Shown here piece after piece: positions 13,002-20,962 of a stretch of DNA of 20,962 nt (its first letter is position 1; every line of letters begins with the position of its first letter). Under the pieces are notes generated by a model. That model ran no database searches and was not told where the DNA came from. It worked only from the letters and a program-made list of their open reading frames with translations. Location of the stretch: NCBI GenBank assembly GCA_949093475.1, contig CARXAY010000002.1, positions 1-20,962 on the forward strand. The letters run 5' to 3'. The DNA comes from an uncultured Oscillospiraceae bacterium. Lineage in GTDB: Bacteria > Bacillota > Clostridia > Oscillospirales > Oscillospiraceae. The position numbers and the translations under genes are program-made.

Positions 13002-13870
13002 AAATCGTTCTGCTTATACTCCCGGAAGCCGTCTCCCAGCACCTCGTGGGCGTCGCAGACGATCAAAAAGGCCACTGGATCGATCTCCTTCACCAGCGCC
13101 TTGAGCTGGACGATCTGCCGCTGCTTGAAGGCGCACATCAAGACCTCCTTGGGCTGGCCGGAGTACGCGCCCTTGCCCGGCAGGATGGTCACCCCCCGCT
13201 CCATATCCTTGACGATGGCCTTGGCGATCTCCTTGTCAAAGTCGGAGATGATATAGGCCACCTTGGCCGTGTCCATGCCGTAGAGCATCTTGTCCATGAT
13301 GACGGTGGAGATATAGAGGCCGATGAGGCCGTAAAGCCCGCTCTCCAAGGAGCGGAACGCCGCCGCCACCGCCAGCACCACCACAAGGTCGATGGCCAGT
13401 AGCAGCTTGCCCACAGGCAGCCAAGCGAATTTCAGCTTCAAAAGCCTCGCCAGCAGGTCGGTGCCCCCGGTGGTCGCGCCCTGACTGAACACCAGCCCCA
13501 GACTCACCCCCAGCAGCACCCCGCCGAAAATGGCCGCCAGCATGGGCTCCATGGTGGGGATGGCGGGGAAGAGGTAGTTGAGGCCGTCGATAAACAGGGA
13601 GGACAGGGCCATGGCGTAGAGGGAGGACACCAAAAGATGTCCCCCCAGCAGCCGCCACCCCAGAAAGAACAGGGGGGCGTTGAACACGATGACCATGATA
13701 CCGATGGGCAGCGCGGGAACAAAGGCGTTGATGATCTGGGCAATGCCCGTCACGCCGCCAAAGCCGATATGGTTGGGGTCGTAGCACCACACGAAGCTGA
13801 TGGCGTAGACCAGCGCGCCCACAGTGATAATGGCATAGCTTTTCAAAATGTCCAGCGCCTTTGGCTTCAT
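12998..13870 (-). CDS. YitT family membrane protein
   Basis: A 290-aa integral membrane protein of the YitT family (an N-terminal membrane unit of about five to six helices, then a C-terminal soluble DUF2179 domain). Marks are ISFVWCYDPNHIGFGGVTGI in the first helices, LGVSLGLVFSQGATTGGTDL, and the DUF2179 segment ERGVTILPGKGAYSG..KEVLMC near 225-255. The substrate of this family is not established. ATG at 13870 follows GAAGGAG with 8-nt spacing, and the gene lies 18 bp after the topoisomerase gene. Its last codons (..KQNDL) run into the family B repeat, which provides the TAG stop, so the C-terminus may have been reset by that insertion. Confidence 0.92.
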   Translation of the reverse strand: MKPKALDILKSYAIITVGALVYAISFVWCYDPNHIGFGGVTGIAQIINAFVPALPIGIMVIVFNAPLFFLGWRLLGGHLLVSSLYAMALSSLFIDGLNYLFPAIPTMEPMLAAIFGGVLLGVSLGLVFSQGATTGGTDLLARLLKLKFAWLPVGKLLLAIDLVVVLAVAAAFRSLESGLYGLIGLYISTVIMDKMLYGMDTAKVAYIISDFDKEIAKAIVKDMERGVTILPGKGAYSGQPKEVLMCAFKQRQIVQLKALVKEIDPVAFLIVCDAHEVLGDGFREYKQNDL

Positions 13871-13888
13871 GGAAAGGTCTCCTTCAAA

Positions 13889-16132
13889 TCATAAAGTTAG
13901 CTGCTCCTGCGCAGCGTAGTCCTCCGGGCGCAGCAGCGCGCCGGCGGCGGGGAGACTGCGGCCGCGGAAGCGGGCGGGGTTGGCGATGCGGCTCTCCTCC
14001 AGTGGCTCCGCCCCCGCCACGGTGTGCTTCCCCTTGAGGGACAGCACGTTCACCCCTTGGGTATTGCGGGTAGTCTTGGGGGCAAGGGAGGCGGTGTGGA
14101 AAATGAGGCAGCGGGTGTCGGTGGAGTGGATGGCGATCTCCTTGTCCCGATCCAGCACCATGGCGGTGACCAGCGGGGACTTGTCGCTGTACGCCCCGGT
14201 GAGCCGCTTGCGCTTGGTCTGGGTCTGGTAGCCCGCCATCTCCACCCGGGCCACCTTGCCGTTTTGGAAGAAAAACAGCAGGTGGGCGGAGTAGTCCCCG
14301 GTGAGGCAGACGAACTTTACCGTCTCCCCCTGATCCATGCCCAGCTTGGTGGGGAGGTAATCCCCCAGCAGGCTGGCCTTGGAATCGTCGAAGTCGCTGA
14401 GGCGCGCCTTGTAGCACTGCTGGCGGTCGGTGAACACCAAGATCTCGTCCCGGTTTCCGGTCTCGTAGTGGAGGCTCGGGCCGTCCCCTTCCTTGTACTT
14501 CTGCTCCCCGCTCATGCGGAGGGACTGAGGGGTAATTTTCTTGAAATATCCCTCCTTGGAGACAAAGACGTGGACGGGATAGTCCTCCACCTCAGCGGTG
14601 AGATCCACCTCCTGAGAGGATTCATACTCATAGAGGATCTCCGTCCGGCGGGGGGTGGCGTACTTCTTCTTCACCGCCTCCAGCTCGGTGGCGATGACCT
14701 TCTGGATGCGCTTGTGGGAGTTCACCAAGTCCTTGAGGTCGGCGATCTCCTCCTCCAATTGAGAGGTTTCCTCCACCCGCTTCAAGATATACTCTTTGTT
14801 GATGTTCCGGAGCTTGATCTCCGCCACAAATTCCGCCTGAACATTGTCGATGCCGAAGCCGATCATCAGGTTGGGGATGACTTCCGCGTCCTCCTCGGTC
14901 TCCCGGATGATCTTAATGGCCCGGTCGATGTCCAGCAGGATCTTTTTCAGGCCCTTGAGCAGGTGGAGCTTTTCCTCCCGCTTTTTCAGGGTGTAGTAGA
15001 CCCGCCGCCGCACGCAGTCGGTGCGCCACGCGATCCACTCGTCCAAGATCTCCCCCACCCCCATGACCCGGGGCATCCCGGCAATGAGAATGTTGAAGTT
15101 GCAGGGGAAGGAGTCCTGAAGGGGGGTGGCGCGGCACAGCTTCTGCATGAGCTTTTCCGGGTCTGTGCCCCGCTTCAGGTCGATGGTGAGCTTGAGGCCG
15201 GAGAGGTCGGTCTCGTCGCGCATATCCGCGATCTCCTTGATCTTCCCCGCCTTGATAAGCTCGGAGACCTTGTCGATGATGGCCTCGGTGGTGGTTGTAT
15301 AAGGGATCTCGTAGATCTCAATGAGGTTGCCCTCCTTGAGATACCGCCATTTACACCGCACCTTGAACGACCCCCGGCCGGTGCGGTAGATGTTGGCCAT
15401 CTCCGCGCCGTCGTAGAGGAGCTGACCACCGGTAGAAAAATCCGGGGCTTTTAATACCATAAGTAAATCAACCGACGGGTCTTTCATGTAGGCGATGGTG
15501 GCGTCGCACACCTCTCCCAAATTAAACCCGCAGAGGTTGGAGGCCATGCCCACGGCGATGCCCTGATTGGCGGAAACCAGAACGTTGGGGAAGGTGGTGG
15601 GCAGCAGGGCCGGCTCTTTCAGCGTGCCGTCGTAGTTGTCCTGAAAGTCCACAGCGTCCTGATCAATGTCCCGGAAAAACTCCCCGGCGATGGAATCCAG
15701 CTTGGCCTCGGTGTAGCGGGAGGCGGCCCAAGCCATGTCCCGGGAATAGACCTTGCCGAAGTTGCCCTTGGAGTCCACCAAGGGGTGGAGAAGCGCACCG
15801 TAGCCCCGGGAGAGGCGCACCATGGTGTCGTAAATGGCGGCGTCGCCGTGGGGGTTTAATTTCATGGTCTGGCCCACGATGTTGGCCGACTTGGTGCGCG
15901 CGCCGGAGAGCAGGCCCATTTTATACATGGTGTAGAGGAGCTTGCGGTGGGAGGGCTTAAAGCCGTCGATCTCCGGGATGGCCCGGGAGACGATGACGCT
16001 CATGGCGTAGGGCATATAGTTCAGCTCCAGCGTCTCGGTGATGGGCTGCTCCAGCACTTCCTTGCGAAGACCCATGACGTTGGGGTTGTCCCGGTGCTTG
16101 ACCGTCTCTTCCGTCGTCTTTTTCTTTGCCAA
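13889..16132 (-). CDS. parC: Type II topoisomerase subunit A (topoisomerase IV/gyrase A-like)
   Basis: A 747-aa DNA cleavage/rejoining subunit of a type II topoisomerase. The cleavage domain (about 30-480) has the active tyrosine Y140 in AASRYTE. The quinolone-determining region reads HGDAAIYD, so the position matching GyrA Ser83 is Ala98, while the Asp87 equivalent (D102) is kept. The C-terminal part (about 500-735) resembles the DNA-wrapping pinwheel but has no intact QRRGGKG gyrase box (QTKRKRLTG instead), favouring topoisomerase IV. The start is TTG at 16132, with AAAGGA about 10 nt upstream; no in-frame ATG fits better. The partner ATPase subunit (parE/gyrB) is not next to it, and a secreted-protein gene precedes it by 24 bp. 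The parC symbol is tentative. Confidence 0.9.
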   Translation of the reverse strand: MAKKKTTEETVKHRDNPNVMGLRKEVLEQPITETLELNYMPYAMSVIVSRAIPEIDGFKPSHRKLLYTMYKMGLLSGARTKSANIVGQTMKLNPHGDAAIYDTMVRLSRGYGALLHPLVDSKGNFGKVYSRDMAWAASRYTEAKLDSIAGEFFRDIDQDAVDFQDNYDGTLKEPALLPTTFPNVLVSANQGIAVGMASNLCGFNLGEVCDATIAYMKDPSVDLLMVLKAPDFSTGGQLLYDGAEMANIYRTGRGSFKVRCKWRYLKEGNLIEIYEIPYTTTTEAIIDKVSELIKAGKIKEIADMRDETDLSGLKLTIDLKRGTDPEKLMQKLCRATPLQDSFPCNFNILIAGMPRVMGVGEILDEWIAWRTDCVRRRVYYTLKKREEKLHLLKGLKKILLDIDRAIKIIRETEEDAEVIPNLMIGFGIDNVQAEFVAEIKLRNINKEYILKRVEETSQLEEEIADLKDLVNSHKRIQKVIATELEAVKKKYATPRRTEILYEYESSQEVDLTAEVEDYPVHVFVSKEGYFKKITPQSLRMSGEQKYKEGDGPSLHYETGNRDEILVFTDRQQCYKARLSDFDDSKASLLGDYLPTKLGMDQGETVKFVCLTGDYSAHLLFFFQNGKVARVEMAGYQTQTKRKRLTGAYSDKSPLVTAMVLDRDKEIAIHSTDTRCLIFHTASLAPKTTRNTQGVNVLSLKGKHTVAGAEPLEESRIANPARFRGRSLPAAGALLRPEDYAAQEQLTL

Positions 16133-16156
16133 GTTATATCAGTCCTTTGTCGGGTA

Positions 16157-17854
16157 TTAGCCTTCCTTGTCGGGCAGGGGGATCACGCCGGTGGTAAAGA
16201 GGGTGTCGTCCAAAATGGGGTTTTCCAGCATTTTTCGGCAAAGCGGGCCGCGCTCCGTTTCCCACGGGTCTTTCCCCACCACATTGTTGCGTGCCCACCA
16301 GTTGTATCCGTCCAAATAATTCTCGTAAAACTCTTCCCAAGAGGAAAAGTTCTCTGCCGTCAGTCTCGCAGCAGGTTCTACCAGCGCCAGCGCCTCTTCA
16401 TAGGTCAACCGCCCAACGTGGTAACCCCACTGCACCATTGCGCCCATACGGGACAGATCCCACGCCAAAATCCCCTTGTCGCCCCATTTTCCGGAGAGGG
16501 CTTTGGTGTACGGCCACATATACTGATCGGTGCCGCTGGAGATGGAGATCAAATAGGCCATTTCGTCCGGCGGCAGGCTGTTCGCGTCCCTTGCGGCAGC
16601 CTGAAAGCTGTCATTGTGACCGTGGGCAGTCATGCTTTCAACGATGGAGATGATATGCTCCCGGCTGTCTCCGCCCCAGTTGTTGTTCAGCCCCCTGCGG
16701 GAGCTTTGCACCTGAGCCGCTGTGCGCGGGTACATCCCAAACAAAAGGTCGTCCTTTTCGCCGCAACGCTCGCCGTAATACTGATACGCATAGCTCAGCC
16801 CCATAGCCATTGCCCACGCTTCTAAATTAGAATTTCCCAGTGCCGACTTGTCCTCTGTAATGAGCACCTCTTTTCTCTCTCCGTCCCAGTCCACCTTCTG
16901 GCCGAAAAACTCCGCCACATACCGGGCGGGCAGAAGGGTGCGGCCGTTGACGGCATAGGGGGCGACGTCCATCTCCACCTTCCTGCCGTCGATGTCGGCG
17001 GTGGTGGAGTTGAGGGTCATGGTGACGGTAGACCCGGCACGGGTCATCACCACCTGACCCTTGTCCTGCACCCATTCCACCTCCGCGCCGATGGCTTCCC
17101 CCACCGCCCGAACAGGCACCATGGTGCGCTGGTTCTTGATTTCAGGCAGAACGTCCAGACCTATGGTCTTTCCATCCACCAAAACGCTGATTTGTTTCGG
17201 CAATACCTTTGCTGCGGACATCCACTGATAGGTTTTCATTCCCGTGTCTACGTCCATCGTACCGCAGTCCAAAAAGCGTTCCATAGATGTTATGCCGTTG
17301 TGCTTCATTGTGTTGTTGAGTTGCTTTACAAAGTCAGGTATCCGCGTGGGCAGCTCCCGAATGGTCGCTTCTTCTTCCGTGTGGTCGTAATACTCCATCT
17401 GATAAATCCAACGGTTGCTCCAAAGCTCCAGCTTCCATCGGGTATCATTACTCCAAGTCCCCCCGTCCTCACCCAACAGAAGATCCAGAACATCATTGCC
17501 CAGCATCCAACTACTGTACCCTTCGTTTCTGTGGTACATCAGGTCAATCAAGCTCTTTTCATACACCGCTGCCGGGTCTATGTTTGGCTTTTCTGTCAAC
17601 GCACTTAGTTTTAAATACGAATTCCAATATGGATTGTTCTTTGCTCTGCGTCCCCCTGAAAAAGCATGACTCCGAAGCTGAAGAACCCCCTCCCAAACCG
17701 CCGGATCATAGACCTTTCCGTCCTCAAAAACAACATAGTCCTCGGCGTTGATCCACTCCGGGGGCGTGGGAGTGACGGCCTCCGCCGCCAGCGTGTTGGG
17801 GATCAGGCTCAGGCTCAGGGCCAGAGCCAGCAAAAGAGCCGCCAGTCTTTTCAT
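16157..17854 (-). CDS. Secreted protein with copper amine oxidase-like stalk and DUF1266 domain
   Basis: A 565-aa exported protein. A signal peptide (1-23, cut near TLA-AEA) is followed by an unassigned N-terminal region (24-215) rich in Trp and Tyr. A copper amine oxidase N-terminal-type domain follows (about 221-336; paired MVPVRAVGEAIGAEV and LLPARYVAEFFGQ motifs). These domains are common, non-catalytic surface modules in Firmicutes. The C-terminal part (about 385-535) matches DUF1266: ILAWDLSRMGAMVQWGYHVG, then SSWEEFYENYLDGYNWWARN. DUF1266 has no known activity. ATG at 17854 overlaps the stop of the upstream secreted gene (ATGA), so the two are translationally coupled and may act together outside the cell. 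Confidence 0.85.
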   Translation of the reverse strand: MKRLAALLLALALSLSLIPNTLAAEAVTPTPPEWINAEDYVVFEDGKVYDPAVWEGVLQLRSHAFSGGRRAKNNPYWNSYLKLSALTEKPNIDPAAVYEKSLIDLMYHRNEGYSSWMLGNDVLDLLLGEDGGTWSNDTRWKLELWSNRWIYQMEYYDHTEEEATIRELPTRIPDFVKQLNNTMKHNGITSMERFLDCGTMDVDTGMKTYQWMSAAKVLPKQISVLVDGKTIGLDVLPEIKNQRTMVPVRAVGEAIGAEVEWVQDKGQVVMTRAGSTVTMTLNSTTADIDGRKVEMDVAPYAVNGRTLLPARYVAEFFGQKVDWDGERKEVLITEDKSALGNSNLEAWAMAMGLSYAYQYYGERCGEKDDLLFGMYPRTAAQVQSSRRGLNNNWGGDSREHIISIVESMTAHGHNDSFQAAARDANSLPPDEMAYLISISSGTDQYMWPYTKALSGKWGDKGILAWDLSRMGAMVQWGYHVGRLTYEEALALVEPAARLTAENFSSWEEFYENYLDGYNWWARNNVVGKDPWETERGPLCRKMLENPILDDTLFTTGVIPLPDKEG

Positions 17855-19788
17855 TTCACCACGTCCTCCACGTTCCGCGGGGCTTCCCCGCCGGTCTGGG
17901 CGGCGGTGGTGCGGACGTTCAGCTTGCCCACGTTGTTCCAGTGGATGTCCACCCGCCCGGTGGAGCGCTGGGCGCTGCCTTGGCTGGAGGCGGTGATGTC
18001 CATATTCCAGCCCTTAAGCGCCCAGTTCATCACGATCTCCATCGCGCCGGCGGCGGAGGAGTCGCCATAGTAGCTGCTCTCGTAAGACTTGGCAATGGCT
18101 GTGGCGATGCCGTCGGTGTCGGGACGGATATGAAGGTCGGCGGTCACGTTGCCGCTGTCGTCCAGCGTGTAGGTGATGTCAAAGGCCTTGAAGATGGAGT
18201 AGACGGGCTGTTTCACCATATTTGTACTGTCGCCCTCGTCCGCATCGGCGTTGATGAGGGCAGAAACGGCCTCGTTCATGGCCTGCGTGGTGATGGAATA
18301 GGTGGTCTTGCCGCCCCGGGTGGCAAAGCGGTCCTTTCCGGCAAAGGCGGACAGCAGACTCACCGACTGGTCGTACTCAGCCCGGGCATATTCCGCGCCC
18401 ATATAAGAAGCGGTGGAGAGCATCTGGGCGTAGAGAGTAGAGGTCAAAGAAAACTCCTCCAGCCCCTTCATGGCCTCCGCCATGCCGTCCAGCCCGGGGA
18501 GGGTCTCGGTCTGCCAGCCCGCCAGCTCCTCGTCCACAAGGGCCAGCAGGGGGATGTTGTAGGCCATGTCCCCGGTGTTGTAGTCGATGATGAACTCCAT
18601 CACCCCGGCCTTCAAAAACTGCCGGAGCTGGGTGACCGAGAAGCCGCCCATTTTCGTCAGGCTCTCCAGCGCGTCAGCGGGGAAGAGCTTCAAAAGCTCG
18701 GTCACGTCGAAGGTGATGGTGGCGTCCAGAACTCCGCCGCCCATGACGTAGTCTACGTCAAAGGTGAGGCGGAAGGTCTCGTCCCCGTCCAGCGTGGAAA
18801 AGCGGGTCATATCCACGGCCACGGTCTCATGGGTGGCGGTGGGAGTGTCGGCAAAAAGGGTGTTGCCGCTGACCTTCATGGCCTTGGCAAGGAAGTCGTT
18901 CAGCGGGCCAAACTGCTCCGCCAGCGCGGTCACGTAGCCCTCCTTGCCCCAGAGCTGCACCTCCTGCGCGCCGCTCCAGCCGCCGCCGTACCAGCCCGCG
19001 TCCCAGCCCGCCGCCTCGGCGGTCTCCCGGATGGGCAAAAGGCCGGTTTTGTCAGCGGGGACGAACGCCTCCCCGAAAATCCCCCGCAGGGCGGCCGCGT
19101 CGGCGTAGGTCACCCCGTTCTCGGCGACGATTTCCACATCCTCATAGGCGAAGCCGTCCACATAGAGGGTGAGGGTGGGTTCAGGCGGGGTCACGTCATC
19201 CCACCACCAGTCGTCGGGGAGGGGGTCATAATCATAGTCGTCATAATAGTGTTCCGACGCATACATCGCAAACATATCATCCACAAATTCATCTTCGGTC
19301 AGGATGTTATATCTGGCCATATACGCAGCCTTGTCGGGAATCAAATTGCTGTATCCCAGCCACTCGCTCTCAAAATAGCTGTCCGCGTCAAAGTTCTCCC
19401 ACATTTCAGGGCGGTCAGCCCGGTATTCCTCTGCCTGAGCGCAAGCGTTCTCTACCATTTGCCGTCTGTCAATGTAGGTTCTCCGCACGGCTTCCTCCAG
19501 CGTCTCGCCGTACTCCCCCTCGTATGCCAAAAACCACTCTTCAGGCGTCCGCTCCACATATCCCCAGTCCGCCAGCAGCCGCTCCGCGTCCAGATTGGCG
19601 ATCTCCTCCGGGTGGGCGGCCTCATAGGCGGCGTATTCGTCCTCCGGCGCTTCCAAGCCGTATTTTTCCATGATCTCGGCGATCTGCTCCGGGGTCGGCT
19701 CGGCGGGCGTCTCCGCCGCCAGTGCGGGGCTTGCCAGCCCCAAGGTCAAAATCAGGGAAAGCGCGAGTGCCAGTAGCTTTTTCATCAT
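17851..19788 (-). CDS. Large secreted protein of unknown function
   Basis: A 645-aa exported protein. The signal peptide covers 1-24 (cut at ALA-AET). An acidic helical region (25-175) and a striking Asp/Tyr/Trp-rich stretch (180-199) follow. Next is a short copper amine oxidase-like stalk (about 205-285: LTLYVDGFAYEDVEI..LLPIRETAEAAGW). A long C-terminal region (300-645) of alternating strands contains repeated FRLTFDVDYVMGGG/ITYTLDDSGNVTADLHI-type segments, but I recognise no family in it. ATG at 19788 follows AAGGAGGT with 5-nt spacing; a second ATG one codon on is equally placed. It is the first gene of the leftward cluster and is coupled to the DUF1266 gene. A surface or secreted binding role is the most that can be inferred. 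Confidence 0.8.
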   Translation of the reverse strand: MMKKLLALALSLILTLGLASPALAAETPAEPTPEQIAEIMEKYGLEAPEDEYAAYEAAHPEEIANLDAERLLADWGYVERTPEEWFLAYEGEYGETLEEAVRRTYIDRRQMVENACAQAEEYRADRPEMWENFDADSYFESEWLGYSNLIPDKAAYMARYNILTEDEFVDDMFAMYASEHYYDDYDYDPLPDDWWWDDVTPPEPTLTLYVDGFAYEDVEIVAENGVTYADAAALRGIFGEAFVPADKTGLLPIRETAEAAGWDAGWYGGGWSGAQEVQLWGKEGYVTALAEQFGPLNDFLAKAMKVSGNTLFADTPTATHETVAVDMTRFSTLDGDETFRLTFDVDYVMGGGVLDATITFDVTELLKLFPADALESLTKMGGFSVTQLRQFLKAGVMEFIIDYNTGDMAYNIPLLALVDEELAGWQTETLPGLDGMAEAMKGLEEFSLTSTLYAQMLSTASYMGAEYARAEYDQSVSLLSAFAGKDRFATRGGKTTYSITTQAMNEAVSALINADADEGDSTNMVKQPVYSIFKAFDITYTLDDSGNVTADLHIRPDTDGIATAIAKSYESSYYGDSSAAGAMEIVMNWALKGWNMDITASSQGSAQRSTGRVDIHWNNVGKLNVRTTAAQTGGEAPRNVEDVVK

Positions 19789-19820
19789 AATGACCTCCTT
19801 AAATGTTTGTTCCGCCCCGG

Positions 19821-19852
19821 CAGGGGGACGGTTCTTCTGTCGTGACCGACAG
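19821..19852 (+). repeat. Short palindromic motif upstream of the secreted-protein operon
   Basis: AGGGGGACGGTTCTT (19822-19836) is followed by a perfect hairpin CTGTCG-TGAC-CGACAG (19837-19852). The GGGGACGGTTCT string is one I associate with REP-like repeats near small RAYT-type transposases in Clostridia, but only one copy is present and no transposase is in the window. Confidence 0.35.
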
Positions 19853-19859
19853 TACGAAA

Positions 19860-19975
19860 GCCCCCTTTAGAAAGGGGGTGGCAGACGCGGAGCGTCTGAC
19901 GGGGGATTGTTCGGCACAGCACAAGTTCGCAATCCCCAGTCAGCCTTCGGCTGACAGCCCCTTTCCAAAGGGGCC
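19860..19975 (-). repeat. Dispersed multi-hairpin repeat, family A, copy 2 (downstream of lepA)
   Basis: A 116-bp inverted copy of the element at 642-758. All paired stems are identical; differences are one base in the CAGACGC hairpin loop, one in the CCCCCTTT hairpin loop, and several plus one indel in the central connector. It starts 13 bp past the lepA stop and could form strong RNA hairpins at the 3' end of that transcript, although a clear T-run is lacking. Confidence 0.85.
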
Positions 19976-19988
19976 TCAACCCAATGCG

Positions 19989-20962
<974 letters not shown>

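Overview
The window looks like chromosomal DNA from a GC-rich member of the Clostridia, probably Oscillospiraceae-like. This rests on strong AGGAGG ribosome-binding sites, a complete-order V-type ATPase operon with a sodium-type rotor subunit, a YitT-family membrane protein, copper-amine-oxidase-type stalk domains on secreted proteins, and GC-rich palindromic repeats between genes. No ribosomal RNA is present, so the assignment is an inference. Coding is dense, mostly on the minus strand, and no stretch over 300 bases lacks a gene.

Region 1 (1-5590, minus). A V-type ATPase operon is read from a near-consensus promoter at 5558-5586 in the order G/H, I, K, E, C, F, A. Subunit A runs off the left edge. 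A 117-bp multi-hairpin dispersed repeat sits between F and A. The rotor subunit K carries the Leu-Thr-Gln, Gln and Glu residues of the Na+ site known from Enterococcus hirae NtpK.

Region 2 (5690-6182, plus). A consensus promoter drives tRNA-Met(CAT), tRNA-Glu(TTC) and tRNA-Val(CAC), which end at an intrinsic terminator.

Region 3 (6183-8430). This is an accessory block just behind the tRNAs. It holds a Phd/Doc toxin-antitoxin pair whose cassette is bounded by 59-bp direct repeats (57/59 identical), each carrying a perfect terminator hairpin. Next to it is a divergent pair: a 326-aa membrane coiled-coil protein of unknown function and a 64-aa ribbon-helix-helix regulator. Three tandem 12-bp iterons lie between the two.

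Region 4 (8449-19788, minus). Transcription runs from right to left. It starts with two translationally coupled secreted proteins, the second with a copper-amine-oxidase-like stalk and a DUF1266 domain. These are followed by a topoisomerase IV/gyrase A subunit and a YitT-family protein. A 51-bp palindromic repeat then supplies the yitT stop codon. After it come a lipoprotein, pseudouridine kinase (PsuK), pseudouridine-5'-phosphate glycosidase (PsuG), an orphan OmpR-type response regulator and phosphate acetyltransferase. Lipoprotein, psuK, psuG and the regulator overlap or abut, so they look like one operon for salvage of pseudouridine to uracil and ribose 5-phosphate.

Region 5 (19789-20962). 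A second copy of the multi-hairpin repeat lies just downstream of lepA (elongation factor 4), which runs off the right edge.

The least explained elements, and the best candidates for something undescribed, are the iteron/ribbon-helix-helix/membrane-protein module, the terminator-flanked Phd/Doc cassette, and the repeat whose stems are invariant while its loops vary.
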